Assembly: GCF_002096335.1 (NCBI RefSeq)
Contig: NZ_NCUW01000030.1
Span: 434,001 to 498,000 of the forward strand
DNA: 64,000 nt
Direction: 5' to 3'
DNA from: Streptococcus oralis subsp. dentisani
GTDB lineage: Bacteria; Bacillota; Bacilli; Lactobacillales; Streptococcaceae
Below the pieces are notes generated by a model. The model was not told where the DNA came from and did not search any database. It was given only the letters and a program-made list of their open reading frames with translations. This document shows, one piece after another, positions 30,017 to 38,604 of the stretch (position 1 is its first letter; each line of letters starts with the position of its first letter). A program made the position numbers and the translations under genes.

Positions 30017-31675
30017 TTAGTCTTCTTCGACCATGACTTTATCAGCCAAAAATTCAAATCCTTCCGGAATCAGACTCTCTTCTTCTATCTCTTGATCTGC
30101 TTGAGAAGACTTGTTTTTAGCGGAAAAGGCTGCTCGAACCTCTTTCCATTCCTCTAGGGAAATAGCCAGAATCTCAGGGGAAAATCCAGCTGCTTGGCTG
30201 AGAATATTGCCAAACATGGTATTAAGATTATCTCTTTTCATGGTTTGCCCAGCATTGAAATTAGACTCAAAGGCTAAAATAGCATGGTGTTCGTTGGCTG
30301 CAACTGGTTGAGAACCAACGAGAAGAGCCTTATCAGGTCCAGCTAAACTTTCAATCACTTCTCCCCATGCGTTCTGGAGGCGAATCAAGTTTTGCCGTGC
30401 CAAATCAGGATTTTCAACAGCTTCTTGTAGGATAGCCTGAACTTTGTTGCGATCCACTCGATAGACTGTCTTGGAAGTGGCTGGACGACTAGGAACTGGC
30501 GCCACTTGTTTAGAAGCTGTACCAACATTGGCAAGTTCTTGTTTGAGGCGAGCGACTTCCTGTCTTAGTGCAGAAATCTCACTTTCAACAGCTTCTGAAA
30601 GCACTGGTTCAGGCTTAACCTCAGCTAAACGAATGGTCATCATCTCAGCATAAATCTTAGGTTGCAGGCTAGCTTTCATATCTGCCAAGCTCACAGTCGC
30701 TATTCGAATCATTTCAAAGAGACTTTCTTGGGAAAGAGCTAGATTGTCCATAAAAACTGGACTATGATGAGTATTTTCGCCACCTGTCTGAACAACTAGT
30801 AGATCACGCAAATACTGCAAGAGATCCGTCACAAAACGAGTCATGCTCTTGCCATTTTCAAACAAAAGATTCAAAGAATCAAGCGCTTTTGAAACATCCT
30901 GCTGAGACAAGGCGGCTACATAGTCATCAAGTGCTGATAGACTAATGGTGCCTGTAATCTCCTCAGAGATAGCTGTCGTGAGCTCATTTCCCTGTGTTAA
31001 ACTCAAGGCTTGGTCCAGAATAGACAAGGCATCCCGCATTCCACCTTCAGCCCGTCTGGCAATGATTTCCACAGCATCTGGTTCAGAACTGATATTTTCT
31101 TTTTCTAAAATATGATGAATATGTGCCGTGATATCTTGAGTTCGAATCGATTTAAACTCAAAACGTTGGACACGCGATAAAATAGTTGCTGGAATCTTGT
31201 GCAATTCGGTGGTCGCCAAGATAAAGACGACATTTTGAGTTGGTTCTTCTAGGGTCTTCAAAAGCGCATTAAAGGCTCCTGTAGACAGCATATGAACCTC
31301 GTCGATAATGTAGACCTTATAACGTGCCAAACTAGGTGCATAGGTAGATTTATCACGAATTTCACGAATTTCATCAACTCCATTATTTGAAGCTGCATCC
31401 ATTTCAATAACATCTTCTAGGCTACCTTCTGTCACAGCCTGACAGATATAGCAGTTATTACACGGTTCTCCGTTCACTTGGTTCGGACAGTTCATGGCTT
31501 TAGCAAATATCTTAGCTACACTGGTCTTCCCTGTTCCACGAGGGCCCGAGAAAAGATAGGCATGACTAATCTTTTCCTGCTCGACCGCTTGTTTTAGGGT
31601 TTTAGCCACAACCTCTTGCCCGACCAATTGTGAAAAAGTTTGGCTTCTATATTTTCGATAAAGTGCTTGATACAT
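30017..31675 (-). CDS. dnaX: DNA polymerase III subunit gamma/tau
   Basis: Clamp-loader ATPase of the replicase. The 552-residue protein has an N-terminal AAA+ domain (Walker A GPRGTGKTS; zinc-binding CPNQVNGEPCNNCYIC; Walker B YIIDEVHML; sensor 1 ATTELHK) and domain III. The C-terminal region has a coiled stretch (SEISALRQEVARLKQELA) and then the tau-specific domain. The ATG overlaps the stop of the preceding gene (TAATG). Confidence 0.97.
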   Translation of the reverse strand: MYQALYRKYRSQTFSQLVGQEVVAKTLKQAVEQEKISHAYLFSGPRGTGKTSVAKIFAKAMNCPNQVNGEPCNNCYICQAVTEGSLEDVIEMDAASNNGVDEIREIRDKSTYAPSLARYKVYIIDEVHMLSTGAFNALLKTLEEPTQNVVFILATTELHKIPATILSRVQRFEFKSIRTQDITAHIHHILEKENISSEPDAVEIIARRAEGGMRDALSILDQALSLTQGNELTTAISEEITGTISLSALDDYVAALSQQDVSKALDSLNLLFENGKSMTRFVTDLLQYLRDLLVVQTGGENTHHSPVFMDNLALSQESLFEMIRIATVSLADMKASLQPKIYAEMMTIRLAEVKPEPVLSEAVESEISALRQEVARLKQELANVGTASKQVAPVPSRPATSKTVYRVDRNKVQAILQEAVENPDLARQNLIRLQNAWGEVIESLAGPDKALLVGSQPVAANEHHAILAFESNFNAGQTMKRDNLNTMFGNILSQAAGFSPEILAISLEEWKEVRAAFSAKNKSSQADQEIEEESLIPEGFEFLADKVMVEED

Positions 31676-32172
31676 TAGGCTTTCTCCTCAAACATCGTAA
31701 AGTTCCATTCTGTCTTCTCAAGCAAAATAGCGACAAATTGTTCCAAGTAATCACGGTCAACAGCATTGTAATCATCAATAAGTGAAGAATCCAGGTCTAA
31801 GACACCCAGCAATTGACCATTCTTGAGCATGGGAACCACGATTTCACTCTTGGCCATACTATCACAAGAAATGTAGTTTGGATAGGTGCTCACATCGCCA
31901 ACTAAAACAGTCTCTTGAAACTCAGCAGCTTCTCCACACACGCCTTTTCCAAGCGGAATGCGAATACAAGAAACACCACCCTGAAAAGGCCCTAAAACCA
32001 ACTCGCTACCATCAAACAGATAAAACCCTGCAAATACAGTATTGGGAAAGCGAGATTTTAGGAGGGCACTAGCATTCGAAAGATTGGCAAGAACATTGTT
32101 CTCACCTTCAAGTAAATAAGAGAGTTCCTCATTTAACAATTGATACTGTGATTGTTTTTCTGAATCTAACAT
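31675..32172 (-). CDS. Free methionine-(R)-sulfoxide reductase (GAF-domain MsrC type)
   Basis: Often labelled only as a GAF protein. The 165 residues contain the fRMsr cysteine set Cys69, Cys79 and Cys103, with spacings of 10 and 24 equal to those of the E. coli enzyme (84, 94, 118). They lie in [15 protein letters not shown] and [16 protein letters not shown]. Such enzymes reduce free Met-R-SO with thioredoxin, an antioxidant role that suits a peroxide-producing streptococcus. It overlaps dnaX by 1 nt. GAF fold and cysteines are seen; activity is inferred. Confidence 0.87.
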   Translation of the reverse strand: MLDSEKQSQYQLLNEELSYLLEGENNVLANLSNASALLKSRFPNTVFAGFYLFDGSELVLGPFQGGVSCIRIPLGKGVCGEAAEFQETVLVGDVSTYPNYISCDSMAKSEIVVPMLKNGQLLGVLDLDSSLIDDYNAVDRDYLEQFVAILLEKTEWNFTMFEEKA

Positions 32173-32208
32173 AGAACTATTATATCAAAAATGAGAAAGA
32201 GACAAAAG

Positions 32209-32238
32209 AAAAATCCCTTGTTTTAAACAAAGGATTTT
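32209..32238 (-). terminator. Terminator after rpsA
   Basis: Minus-strand stem AAATCCTTTGTTT with AAACAAGGGATTT (one weak pair), followed by TTC and T-rich sequence. Confidence 0.75.
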
Positions 32239-32254
32239 GTGATTATCAATTTAA

Positions 32255-33457
32255 TTAAAGTTCGATGTCACCGAACAAGTCAGCCATTGAGAATCCTGTC
32301 TGTGTTTCTGGAAGTTCGAAATCACGTTTTTCTTGACGTTTTGGACGACGTGGACGAGCAACACGTTTCTCTTCTTTTTGTCCTTCTTCTTGAGCTGGAC
32401 GTTCTTCAAGAGCTTTGATAGAAAGTGAAACACGTTCTGCGTCAGCGTTAACATCAAGGACTTTAACAGTAACTTCTTGACCAACAGTAAGAGCTTCTTT
32501 TGGATTTTCGATACGTTTGTGTGAAATTTGTGATACGTGAACAAGTCCATCGATACCTGGCAATACCTCAACAAATGCACCGAAATCAGTCAAACGTTTA
32601 ACTGTTCCTTCCACTACATCACCTTTAGCTAATTTTTGCTCAACGCCATCCCATGGTCCAGGTGTAGTTGCTTTAAGTGAAAGTGATACACGTCCTTCTT
32701 CTTCGTTAAGATCAAGAATCTTCACTTCGATTTCTTCACCAACAGTTACAACTGATTTAGGTGAAACGTTACGTTCATGTGATAATTCAGTCAAGTGAAC
32801 CAATCCATCAACACCACCAAGGTCGATGAAAGCACCGAAGCTTGTGATACGAGCAACTTTACCAGTTACTACATCACCAACAGCCAATTTACCAAATACT
32901 TCAGCACGAGCTGCTGCAGTGGCTGCTTCAACAACTTCACGACGTGAAAGGATAAAGCGGTTTTCTTTAGGATCAACTTCTTTGATTTTAGCATCAAATT
33001 CTTGACCTACGAAACGCTCAGTGTTACGTACGAAACGAGTATCCAACATAGAAGCAGGGATAAATCCACGTACGCCTTCAAATTCTACTGAAAGTCCACC
33101 TTTAACGGCACGAGTTCCTTTAACAGTAACAACTTCTTCTTCGCGTCCTACAAGTTTGTCCCATGCTTTGCGAGCTTCAAGGCGTTTTTTAGATACAAGG
33201 TATGTAACTGTATCAGTATCTTTACCAACTACTTGACGAAGTACAAGAACATCCAATACTTCTCCTACTTTCACAAAGTCATTGATATCTGCATCGCGAT
33301 CGTTAGTCAATTCGCGAAGAGTCAAGACACCTTCAACACCAGTCCCAGAGATTGCAACGTTAGCTTGAGTCGCATCAACTGTCAATACTTCAGCACTAAC
33401 AACATCACCAGGCTCAACTTGGCTAACGCTATTTAGCAAATCTTCAAATTCGTTCAT
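32255..33457 (-). CDS. rpsA: 30S ribosomal protein S1 (four S1 domains)
   Basis: RNA-binding protein of 400 residues with four S1 repeats (about 15-85, 100-170, 185-255, 270-345); domains 3 and 4 carry GKVARITSFGAFIDLGGVDG and GTVKRLTDFGAFVEVLPGID. The Lys/Arg-rich tail (EKRVARPRRPKRQEKRDF) and acidic end follow. It is shorter than the six-domain Gram-negative S1, as usual for streptococci. GGAGG lies upstream of the ATG. Its own promoter is at 33503-33531. Confidence 0.95.
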   Translation of the reverse strand: MNEFEDLLNSVSQVEPGDVVSAEVLTVDATQANVAISGTGVEGVLTLRELTNDRDADINDFVKVGEVLDVLVLRQVVGKDTDTVTYLVSKKRLEARKAWDKLVGREEEVVTVKGTRAVKGGLSVEFEGVRGFIPASMLDTRFVRNTERFVGQEFDAKIKEVDPKENRFILSRREVVEAATAAARAEVFGKLAVGDVVTGKVARITSFGAFIDLGGVDGLVHLTELSHERNVSPKSVVTVGEEIEVKILDLNEEEGRVSLSLKATTPGPWDGVEQKLAKGDVVEGTVKRLTDFGAFVEVLPGIDGLVHVSQISHKRIENPKEALTVGQEVTVKVLDVNADAERVSLSIKALEERPAQEEGQKEEKRVARPRRPKRQEKRDFELPETQTGFSMADLFGDIEL

Positions 33458-33502
33458 CTAAAAAATCCTCCAACAATCAAGCTTTTTTCTAAACTTGACA
33501 TA

Positions 33503-33531
33503 CTTATAATTTTTTTCCTAAGCACCCGCAA
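33503..33531 (-). promoter_or_regulatory. Promoter of rpsA
   Basis: Minus strand TTGCGG, a 17-nt spacer and TATAAG. Between here and tRNA-Gln (33532-33620) I see only an A/T-rich stretch with a weak AAGATA/TATCTT hairpin. Confidence 0.6.
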
Positions 33532-33620
33532 GGACATGTTCATATCGTTCACGTCTTTCAATTATAAAAATAAAATACCCTAAGATATTTTCTTTTTATC
33601 TTGAATTTATTACCTAAGAA

Positions 33621-33692
33621 CTGGGGTAGCTGGATTCGAACCAACGCATGAGGGAGTCAAAGTCCCTTGCCTTACCGCTTGGCTATACCCCA
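33621..33692 (-). tRNA. tRNA-Gln (anticodon TTG)
   Basis: A 72-nt cloverleaf on the minus strand: acceptor TGGGGTA / TACCCCA plus discriminator G, anticodon loop CTTTGAC with TTG, and T-arm GGTTCGAATCC. CCA is not encoded. It follows tRNA-Tyr after 8 nt and shares its promoter. Confidence 0.95.
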
Positions 33693-33700
33693 TTGACAAA

Positions 33701-33781
33701 TGGAGAGAGAGGGATTCGAACCCCCGAACCCGAAGGAGCGGATTTACAGTCCGCCGCGTTTAGCCTCTTCGCTATCTCTCC
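33701..33781 (-). tRNA. tRNA-Tyr (anticodon GTA)
   Basis: An 81-nt class II tRNA on the minus strand with acceptor GGAGAGA / TCTCTCC, discriminator A, anticodon loop CTGTAAA with GTA, a long variable arm and T-arm GGTTCGAATCC. CCA is not encoded. The promoter is at 33799-33827. Confidence 0.95.
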
Positions 33782-33798
33782 AATATTTAACGAGAACT

Positions 33799-33827
33799 AT
33801 TATATCATGAAATTTTCAATAAAACAA
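33799..33827 (-). promoter_or_regulatory. Promoter of the tRNA-Tyr/tRNA-Gln unit
   Basis: Minus strand TTGTTT, a 17-nt spacer ending TGA, then TATAAT (extended -10). It lies just past the stop of the DUF2969 gene. Confidence 0.85.
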
Positions 33828-33830
33828 GTA

Positions 33831-34061
33831 TTATTTTGTCAAATTATAGTTTTCAATCAAAATTTCCACAGCTTTTTCAAGTTTTTTATAAAAACTATCG
33901 ACATTTCCATTCTTTATGATGGCAAATTGGCTATCTAATTCGGCAATTTCACCAATGACCTTTTTCCCGATCGTCAAAACGTAACCTTCATAACTGTCTT
34001 TTCCAACAGTCACTTTTGCATCTGTTAATTGAATTTCAATTTTCTTATCTTTTTTACTCAT
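33831..34061 (-). CDS. DUF2969 family small protein
   Basis: A 76-residue protein of a Lactobacillales family of unknown function. It begins MSKKDKKIEIQLTDAKVTVG and contains IGEIAELDSQFAI and a C-terminal helix (KKLEKAVEILIENYNLTK). No membrane segment is present. AGAGG lies before the ATG. It lies between the ilvE terminator and the tRNA promoter. Confidence 0.82.
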   Translation of the reverse strand: MSKKDKKIEIQLTDAKVTVGKDSYEGYVLTIGKKVIGEIAELDSQFAIIKNGNVDSFYKKLEKAVEILIENYNLTK

Positions 34062-34116
34062 ACTTTACCTCTTTTCACTTTTTCTATTGTACAAGAAAAT
34101 GCTCAAACTAGCAAGA

Positions 34117-34158
34117 AAAAACTCCATTTCAGCCATTATAACTGCTATGGAGTTTCTC
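34117..34158 (-). terminator. Terminator after ilvE
   Basis: Stem AAACTCCAT / ATGGAGTTT enclosing a 19-nt loop. On the minus strand it is followed by TTTTTTC. Confidence 0.75.
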
Positions 34159-34173
34159 TTTACTTGATGTCGT

Positions 34174-35196
34174 TTAGTCCACTTTGACAATCCATCCTTC
34201 AGGTGCTTCCACATCACCAAATTGGATACCAGTCAATTCATCATAGAGTTTACGTGTCACAGGACCTACTTCTGTTTCACTATAGAAAACATGGAAATCG
34301 TCACCGTGTTGGATTCCCCCTATTGGTGAGATAACTGCTGCTGTTCCACAAGCACCTGCCTCTACAAAACGATCCAAATTGTCAATCGGAACATCACCTT
34401 CGATCGGTGTCAAGCCCAAGCGATGTTCTGCCAAGTAGAGCAAAGAGTACTTGGTAATAGATGGCAAGATTGATGGGCTTAATGGCGTAACGAATTCGTT
34501 GGCTGCTGTAATTCCAAAGAAGTTGGCTGATCCGACTTCCTCAATCTTGGTGTGGGTAGCTGGATCTAGGTAGATAACATCTGAAAAATTACGTGATTTT
34601 GCCATTTTACCTGGTAGAAGACTGGCAGCATAGTTACCGCCTACCTTGGCGGCTCCTGTACCATTTGGCGCTGCACGGTCGTATTCATCCTGAATCAAGA
34701 AATTAGTTGGAACCAATCCACCTTTAAAGTAGTTACCAACTGGCATAGCAAAGATGGTGAAAATATATTCTTCTGCTGGTTTTACCCCGATAATATCTCC
34801 AACACCAATTAGAAGCGGACGGAGATAGAGGGTTCCACCCGTTCCGTATGGTGGTACATAATCTTCATTGGCACGAACAACCGCTTTACAAGCTTCCACA
34901 AACATTTCTGTCGAAACTTGAGGCATCAAGAGACGGTCGCAAGTACGTTGCAGACGCTTGGCATTTTCATCTGGACGAAAGAGTTGGATACTGTCATCCT
35001 TAGTACGATAGGCTTTCAAGCCCTCAAACGCTTGCTGTCCATAGTGGAGACTTGGAGAAGACTCTGAAATATGCAAGGTCGCATCCTCTGTCAACTCTCC
35101 TTGATTCCATTGACCATTTTTATAATGAGCGATATAGCGATAAGGTAATTTCATATAAGAAAATCCAAGATTTTCCCAATCAATTGCAACTGTCAT
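34174..35196 (-). CDS. ilvE: Branched-chain amino-acid aminotransferase
   Basis: PLP enzyme interconverting Ile, Leu and Val with their 2-oxoacids. It is 340 residues from the ATG at 35196 (MTVAIDWENLGFSYMKLPY), which has AAGGAG 7 nt upstream; an ATG eight codons earlier does not. The PLP lysine lies in GAAKVGGNYAASLLPG, and the class IV signature runs through EVGSANFFGI to the C-terminal half. The promoter carries a perfect CodY box just upstream, so repression when branched-chain amino acids are plentiful is likely. Confidence 0.96.
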   Translation of the reverse strand: MTVAIDWENLGFSYMKLPYRYIAHYKNGQWNQGELTEDATLHISESSPSLHYGQQAFEGLKAYRTKDDSIQLFRPDENAKRLQRTCDRLLMPQVSTEMFVEACKAVVRANEDYVPPYGTGGTLYLRPLLIGVGDIIGVKPAEEYIFTIFAMPVGNYFKGGLVPTNFLIQDEYDRAAPNGTGAAKVGGNYAASLLPGKMAKSRNFSDVIYLDPATHTKIEEVGSANFFGITAANEFVTPLSPSILPSITKYSLLYLAEHRLGLTPIEGDVPIDNLDRFVEAGACGTAAVISPIGGIQHGDDFHVFYSETEVGPVTRKLYDELTGIQFGDVEAPEGWIVKVD

Positions 35197-35232
35197 GTGT
35201 TTCTCCTTTATACTATTCAAACTATGTGTTCT

Positions 35233-35260
35233 ATTCTACACTTTTCTAGTAAAATTTCAA
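35233..35260 (-). promoter_or_regulatory. Promoter of ilvE
   Basis: Minus strand TTGAAA, a 16-nt spacer ending TG, then TAGAAT. Confidence 0.65.
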
Positions 35261-35271
35261 GTATTATTTGT

Positions 35272-35286
35272 AATTTTCTGAAAATT
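35272..35286. promoter_or_regulatory. CodY box upstream of ilvE
   Basis: AATTTTCTGAAAATT matches the CodY consensus AATTTTCWGAAAATT at all 15 positions. It lies 11 nt upstream of the ilvE -35. CodY is the streptococcal branched-chain amino-acid sensor, and ilvE is a known type of target. Confidence 0.9.
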
Positions 35287-35296
35287 TTTTCAACAT

Positions 35297-35328
35297 AAAG
35301 AAATCAGCCCCTTGGACTGATTCTTTTT
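35297..35328 (-). terminator. Terminator after parC
   Basis: Stem AATCAG / CTGATT with loop CCCCTTGGA, overlapping the parC stop region. It is followed on the minus strand by TTTCTTT. Confidence 0.6.
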
Positions 35329-37807
35329 AAGGATTTGCTTTATCCTCTTTAAAGACTTCTTTGAGGTAAGCATCAAAAACTTCTTCATCTGAAATGGTGT
35401 CTGAGATAAAGCTTCCGTTGCTAGTACGTTCTGACAAGTTCAAATCTTGCAATCGGCTTTCATAGATTGTTCCCTTGTTAGATTGGACAAGCAAAATTTG
35501 GTCGTTTTCTTCCACTTCTGTACTAAAGAGATCACCGATGAAGCCTTGCTCTACAACTGCTCCAGCCAAGAAGACACGGTGCGGTTTGTTTTTCAACTCA
35601 CGCAAAACTTGTAGGCCTCGTTTGGCACGGCTGGTCGCTGGAATTTCCTCAATGGAAACGCGTTTCAAGCTTCCACGTTGGGTTAGGAGGTAGAAGGATG
35701 AGGTGTTACAGATAAAGGCAGCCTGAAGCGCATCATCTGCTTTCAGGTTCATAGCCTTGACGCCCGCAGCCTTGGCACCAACAACTGGAACCTCTTCGAT
35801 ATTGAAACGAAGGGCATAACCGTTTTGGCTAATCAAGAGAACATCATCCAGTCTAATCGGAGCCACTGCTACAATCTGGTCTGTCTCGTCTTTGAGCTTA
35901 GCATACTTGACAGACTTCGACTTATAGGTTCGCCATGGAGTGAATTCTTTGCGTTCTACGCGTTTGATTTGACCAAGACGAGTTGCAGCAAAGTAGGTTG
36001 TGGCATCCTCAAACTGATCCACGACTTCTGCATAAAGGATTTCTTCGTTAGTTTCGAAGTTTGTAATAGTCTGGCTCAGATGCTCTCCGATATCCTTCCA
36101 ACGAATATCTGCCAATTCGTGGATTGGTCGATAAATGACATTCCCAAGAGTCGTGAACATCAAAAGATGCTGGGTTGTCTTAGAAGCTTGAACAAAGATC
36201 AAACGATCATCATCACGTTTGCCAATTTCTTCCAGAGTGGAAGCTGCAAAGGAACGTGGACTGGTACGTTTGATGTAACCTGCCTTGGTCACGCTGACAT
36301 AGGTATCTTCCTCAGCGATCAGACTAGCTGTATCAATCTCGATTGCTTTCGCAGTATCTTCTAAGCTACTCAAACGAGGTGTCGCAAATTTCTTCTTGAC
36401 CTCACGAAACTCTTTCTTCATGAGATTGTACATGGTTCGTTCATCACCGATGATGGCTACCAGCATGGCAATCTTCTCACGAAGTTCTGCTTCTTCTTCC
36501 TGCAAGACAACCACATCGGTATTGGTCAAACGATACAGTTGCAAGGTAACGATAGCCTCAGCCTGCTCCTCTGTGAATTCATAGCTGACCTTGAGATTTT
36601 CCTTGGCGTCCGCCTTATTCTCAGAAGCACGGATAAGGGCAATGACTTCGTCCAAAATCGAAATCACGCGAATCAAACCTTCGACGATATGGAGACGTTT
36701 CTCAGCCTTTTCCTTGTCAAAGCGTGAACGCGCCAAAATCACTTCACGACGGTGGGCAATATAGCTAGACAAGATTGGCACAATTCCGACCTGACGAGGC
36801 GTGAAATTATCAATCGCCACCATGTTGAAGTTGTAGTTGATTTGCAGGTCAGTGTATTTGAAGAGATAGTTCAGAACGAGCTCGGTATTGGCGTCTTTTT
36901 TGAGCTCAATAGCGATACGAAGACCGTCACGGTCAGACTCATCACGAACCTCCGCAATCCCTGCTACCTTGTTATTGACACGAACATCATCGATTTTCTT
37001 AACCAGATTGGCTTTATTGATTTCATAAGGAATCTCAGTGATAATGATTTGTTCCTTACCACCTTTTAACTTTTCAATTTCGGTCTTAGAACGAACGACC
37101 ACGCGCCCTTTCCCAGTTTCATAGGCTTTCTTGATTTCATCACGACCCTGAATAATCCCCCCTGTTGGGAAGTCTGGTCCAGGCAAGAATTCCATGAGTT
37201 TATCCACCTTGGCAGTTGGGTGGTCAATCATGTAAACTGTAGCATCGATAACTTCGGCCAAATTATGTGGTGGAATATCTGTGGCATATCCAGCTGAAAT
37301 CCCAGTCGAACCATTGACCAAAAGGTTGGGGAAGGCTGCTGGCAGAACAGTTGGTTCTTTCTCGGTATCGTCAAAGTTCCAAGCAAAGGGAACTGTCTTT
37401 TTCTCGATATCTTGAAGAAGGTAACCAGCAATCTCAGACAAACGCGCCTCGGTATAACGCATTGCCGCAGGCGGATCTCCGTCCATAGAACCGTTATTAC
37501 CATGCATTTCAACTAGAATCTCACGGTTCTTCCAGTCCTGTGACATACGGACCATGGCATCATAGATAGAACTGTCACCGTGTGGGTGGAAATTCCCCAT
37601 GATGTTACCGACAGACTTGGCAGACTTACGGTAGCTCTTGTCAAAAGTATTGCCATCCTTATTCATCGAATAAAGAATGCGACGCTGAACCGGCTTCAAT
37701 CCATCACGAATATCTGGCAAAGCCCGGTCTTGAATGATGTACTTGGAGTAGCGACCAAAGCGCTCTCCCATGATATCCTCAAGGGACATGTTTTGAATGT
37801 TAGACAT
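35327..37807 (-). CDS. parC: DNA topoisomerase IV subunit A
   Basis: DNA-cleaving subunit of topoisomerase IV, decatenating daughter chromosomes with ParE. The 826-residue protein has active-site Tyr118 in AAMRYTEARLS, and the quinolone-determining region (HPHGDSSIYDAMVRM) carries wild-type Ser79 and Asp83. Gly52 and Asp91 differ from the usual pneumococcal Ser52 and Asn91 and are familiar in other mitis-group species. A six-bladed C-terminal domain follows. The ribosome site is unusually poor: the 10 nt before the ATG (AGTATCCT region) lack a purine-rich motif, because a 90-bp palindromic element begins there. Confidence 0.97.
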   Translation of the reverse strand: MSNIQNMSLEDIMGERFGRYSKYIIQDRALPDIRDGLKPVQRRILYSMNKDGNTFDKSYRKSAKSVGNIMGNFHPHGDSSIYDAMVRMSQDWKNREILVEMHGNNGSMDGDPPAAMRYTEARLSEIAGYLLQDIEKKTVPFAWNFDDTEKEPTVLPAAFPNLLVNGSTGISAGYATDIPPHNLAEVIDATVYMIDHPTAKVDKLMEFLPGPDFPTGGIIQGRDEIKKAYETGKGRVVVRSKTEIEKLKGGKEQIIITEIPYEINKANLVKKIDDVRVNNKVAGIAEVRDESDRDGLRIAIELKKDANTELVLNYLFKYTDLQINYNFNMVAIDNFTPRQVGIVPILSSYIAHRREVILARSRFDKEKAEKRLHIVEGLIRVISILDEVIALIRASENKADAKENLKVSYEFTEEQAEAIVTLQLYRLTNTDVVVLQEEEAELREKIAMLVAIIGDERTMYNLMKKEFREVKKKFATPRLSSLEDTAKAIEIDTASLIAEEDTYVSVTKAGYIKRTSPRSFAASTLEEIGKRDDDRLIFVQASKTTQHLLMFTTLGNVIYRPIHELADIRWKDIGEHLSQTITNFETNEEILYAEVVDQFEDATTYFAATRLGQIKRVERKEFTPWRTYKSKSVKYAKLKDETDQIVAVAPIRLDDVLLISQNGYALRFNIEEVPVVGAKAAGVKAMNLKADDALQAAFICNTSSFYLLTQRGSLKRVSIEEIPATSRAKRGLQVLRELKNKPHRVFLAGAVVEQGFIGDLFSTEVEENDQILLVQSNKGTIYESRLQDLNLSERTSNGSFISDTISDEEVFDAYLKEVFKEDKANP

Positions 37808-37816
37808 AGGATACTA

Positions 37817-37906
37817 AGCCCGTAAAATGCAAAGTGAAAATAGGAAACTCTTGCAGTGAGCGATGCTCACAAGAGAATTTATCTTTTTCACACAGTATTT
37901 AGGGCG
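37817..37906. repeat. 90-bp imperfect palindromic element upstream of parC
   Basis: Arms 37817-37853 and 37870-37906 are imperfect inverted repeats (shared GCCC/GGGC ends, TAAA-T, GTGAAAA, and perfect CTCTTG / CAAGAG). They enclose a second perfect hairpin GTGAGC-GAT-GCTCAC. The size and shape are those of a small MITE-like or BOX/RUP-like intergenic repeat, but I cannot match it to a named family. The rest of 37907-38014 shows nothing I can name. Confidence 0.6.
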
Positions 37907-38014
37907 TGTTCAACTCCTTTCAAAGAATATAGAATAGGTTTTATGGAAAAGGGAAAAAATATATGGTAAGTGAGTTTCACCCAATTCCTGTATCATCATT
38001 TCCACTTGAAATAT

Positions 38015-38575
38015 CTACTCCACAAACCCTCGTTTATACTTGATATGACTGGCGATATTGCTATCTACATCTTTCTTATCCCAAAGTTGGAGTTCCCATG
38101 GGTAGTAAAAATTACTTTTATTTTTAAAATAGATATGAATACCGACATAGCCATCTTTATCACGTAAATACCAATTTTTTAGTCCGTACATCTCTTGCCA
38201 ATCATCTAATTTATCCATGACTTGAGCTATCTCTTTAGAACTTAAAATCATACGAGCACCAAAAATATCATTAAGAATGGAATTCACAGGATAGCCCTCT
38301 TGACGCTCGGAAAAACGTGTAATTTTATCTAAAATAGACTCAGAAGTTTTGACACGATAAACATAGGCAATATCTTGGACATCCGCTTTCATCAGATAGT
38401 CATTAATTGACTCATGTAAATTCAGACGGTAGGCCAAAATCGCTTTAGTCGGGACTTTTGAAAAGGTATGCTTGAGATTGATTTTCTCCACTTTACCTGT
38501 TTCAAAATAATCTTTAGAATATTCTAGATGAATACGATTAATCTCTGTAATGAGGCGTTCCACTTTTTCAATCAT
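38015..38575 (-). CDS. Divergent RelA/SpoT-fold nucleotidyltransferase-domain protein
   Basis: A 186-residue protein with the core elements of the RelA/SpoT synthetase fold: YRVKTSESILDKI (73-85), NDIFGARMI (102-110), GYVGIHI (142-148) and ELQLW (161-165). It has no hydrolase or regulatory domain, so it resembles the small alarmone synthetases. It differs from housekeeping RelP/RelQ, with Val in GYVGIH where Arg or Lys is usual. Product (ppGpp, ppApp, tRNA modification or none) is unknown. It is first upstream of parC in an accessory block, 29 nt after the ANT(6)-like gene. Confidence 0.75.
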   Translation of the reverse strand: MIEKVERLITEINRIHLEYSKDYFETGKVEKINLKHTFSKVPTKAILAYRLNLHESINDYLMKADVQDIAYVYRVKTSESILDKITRFSERQEGYPVNSILNDIFGARMILSSKEIAQVMDKLDDWQEMYGLKNWYLRDKDGYVGIHIYFKNKSNFYYPWELQLWDKKDVDSNIASHIKYKRGFVE

Positions 38576-38604
38576 GAGTCTTCTCCTCTCGCTTTTTCAT
38601 TTTT

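Noticed and set aside
33532..33620. Riboswitch or T-box in the rpsA leader
   Set aside because: Only A/T-rich sequence and a weak hairpin; no conserved core motifs.
33648..33938. Plus-strand 96-codon frame across the tRNA genes
   Set aside because: It runs antisense through tRNA-Gln/tRNA-Tyr and their promoter and has no support as a protein.
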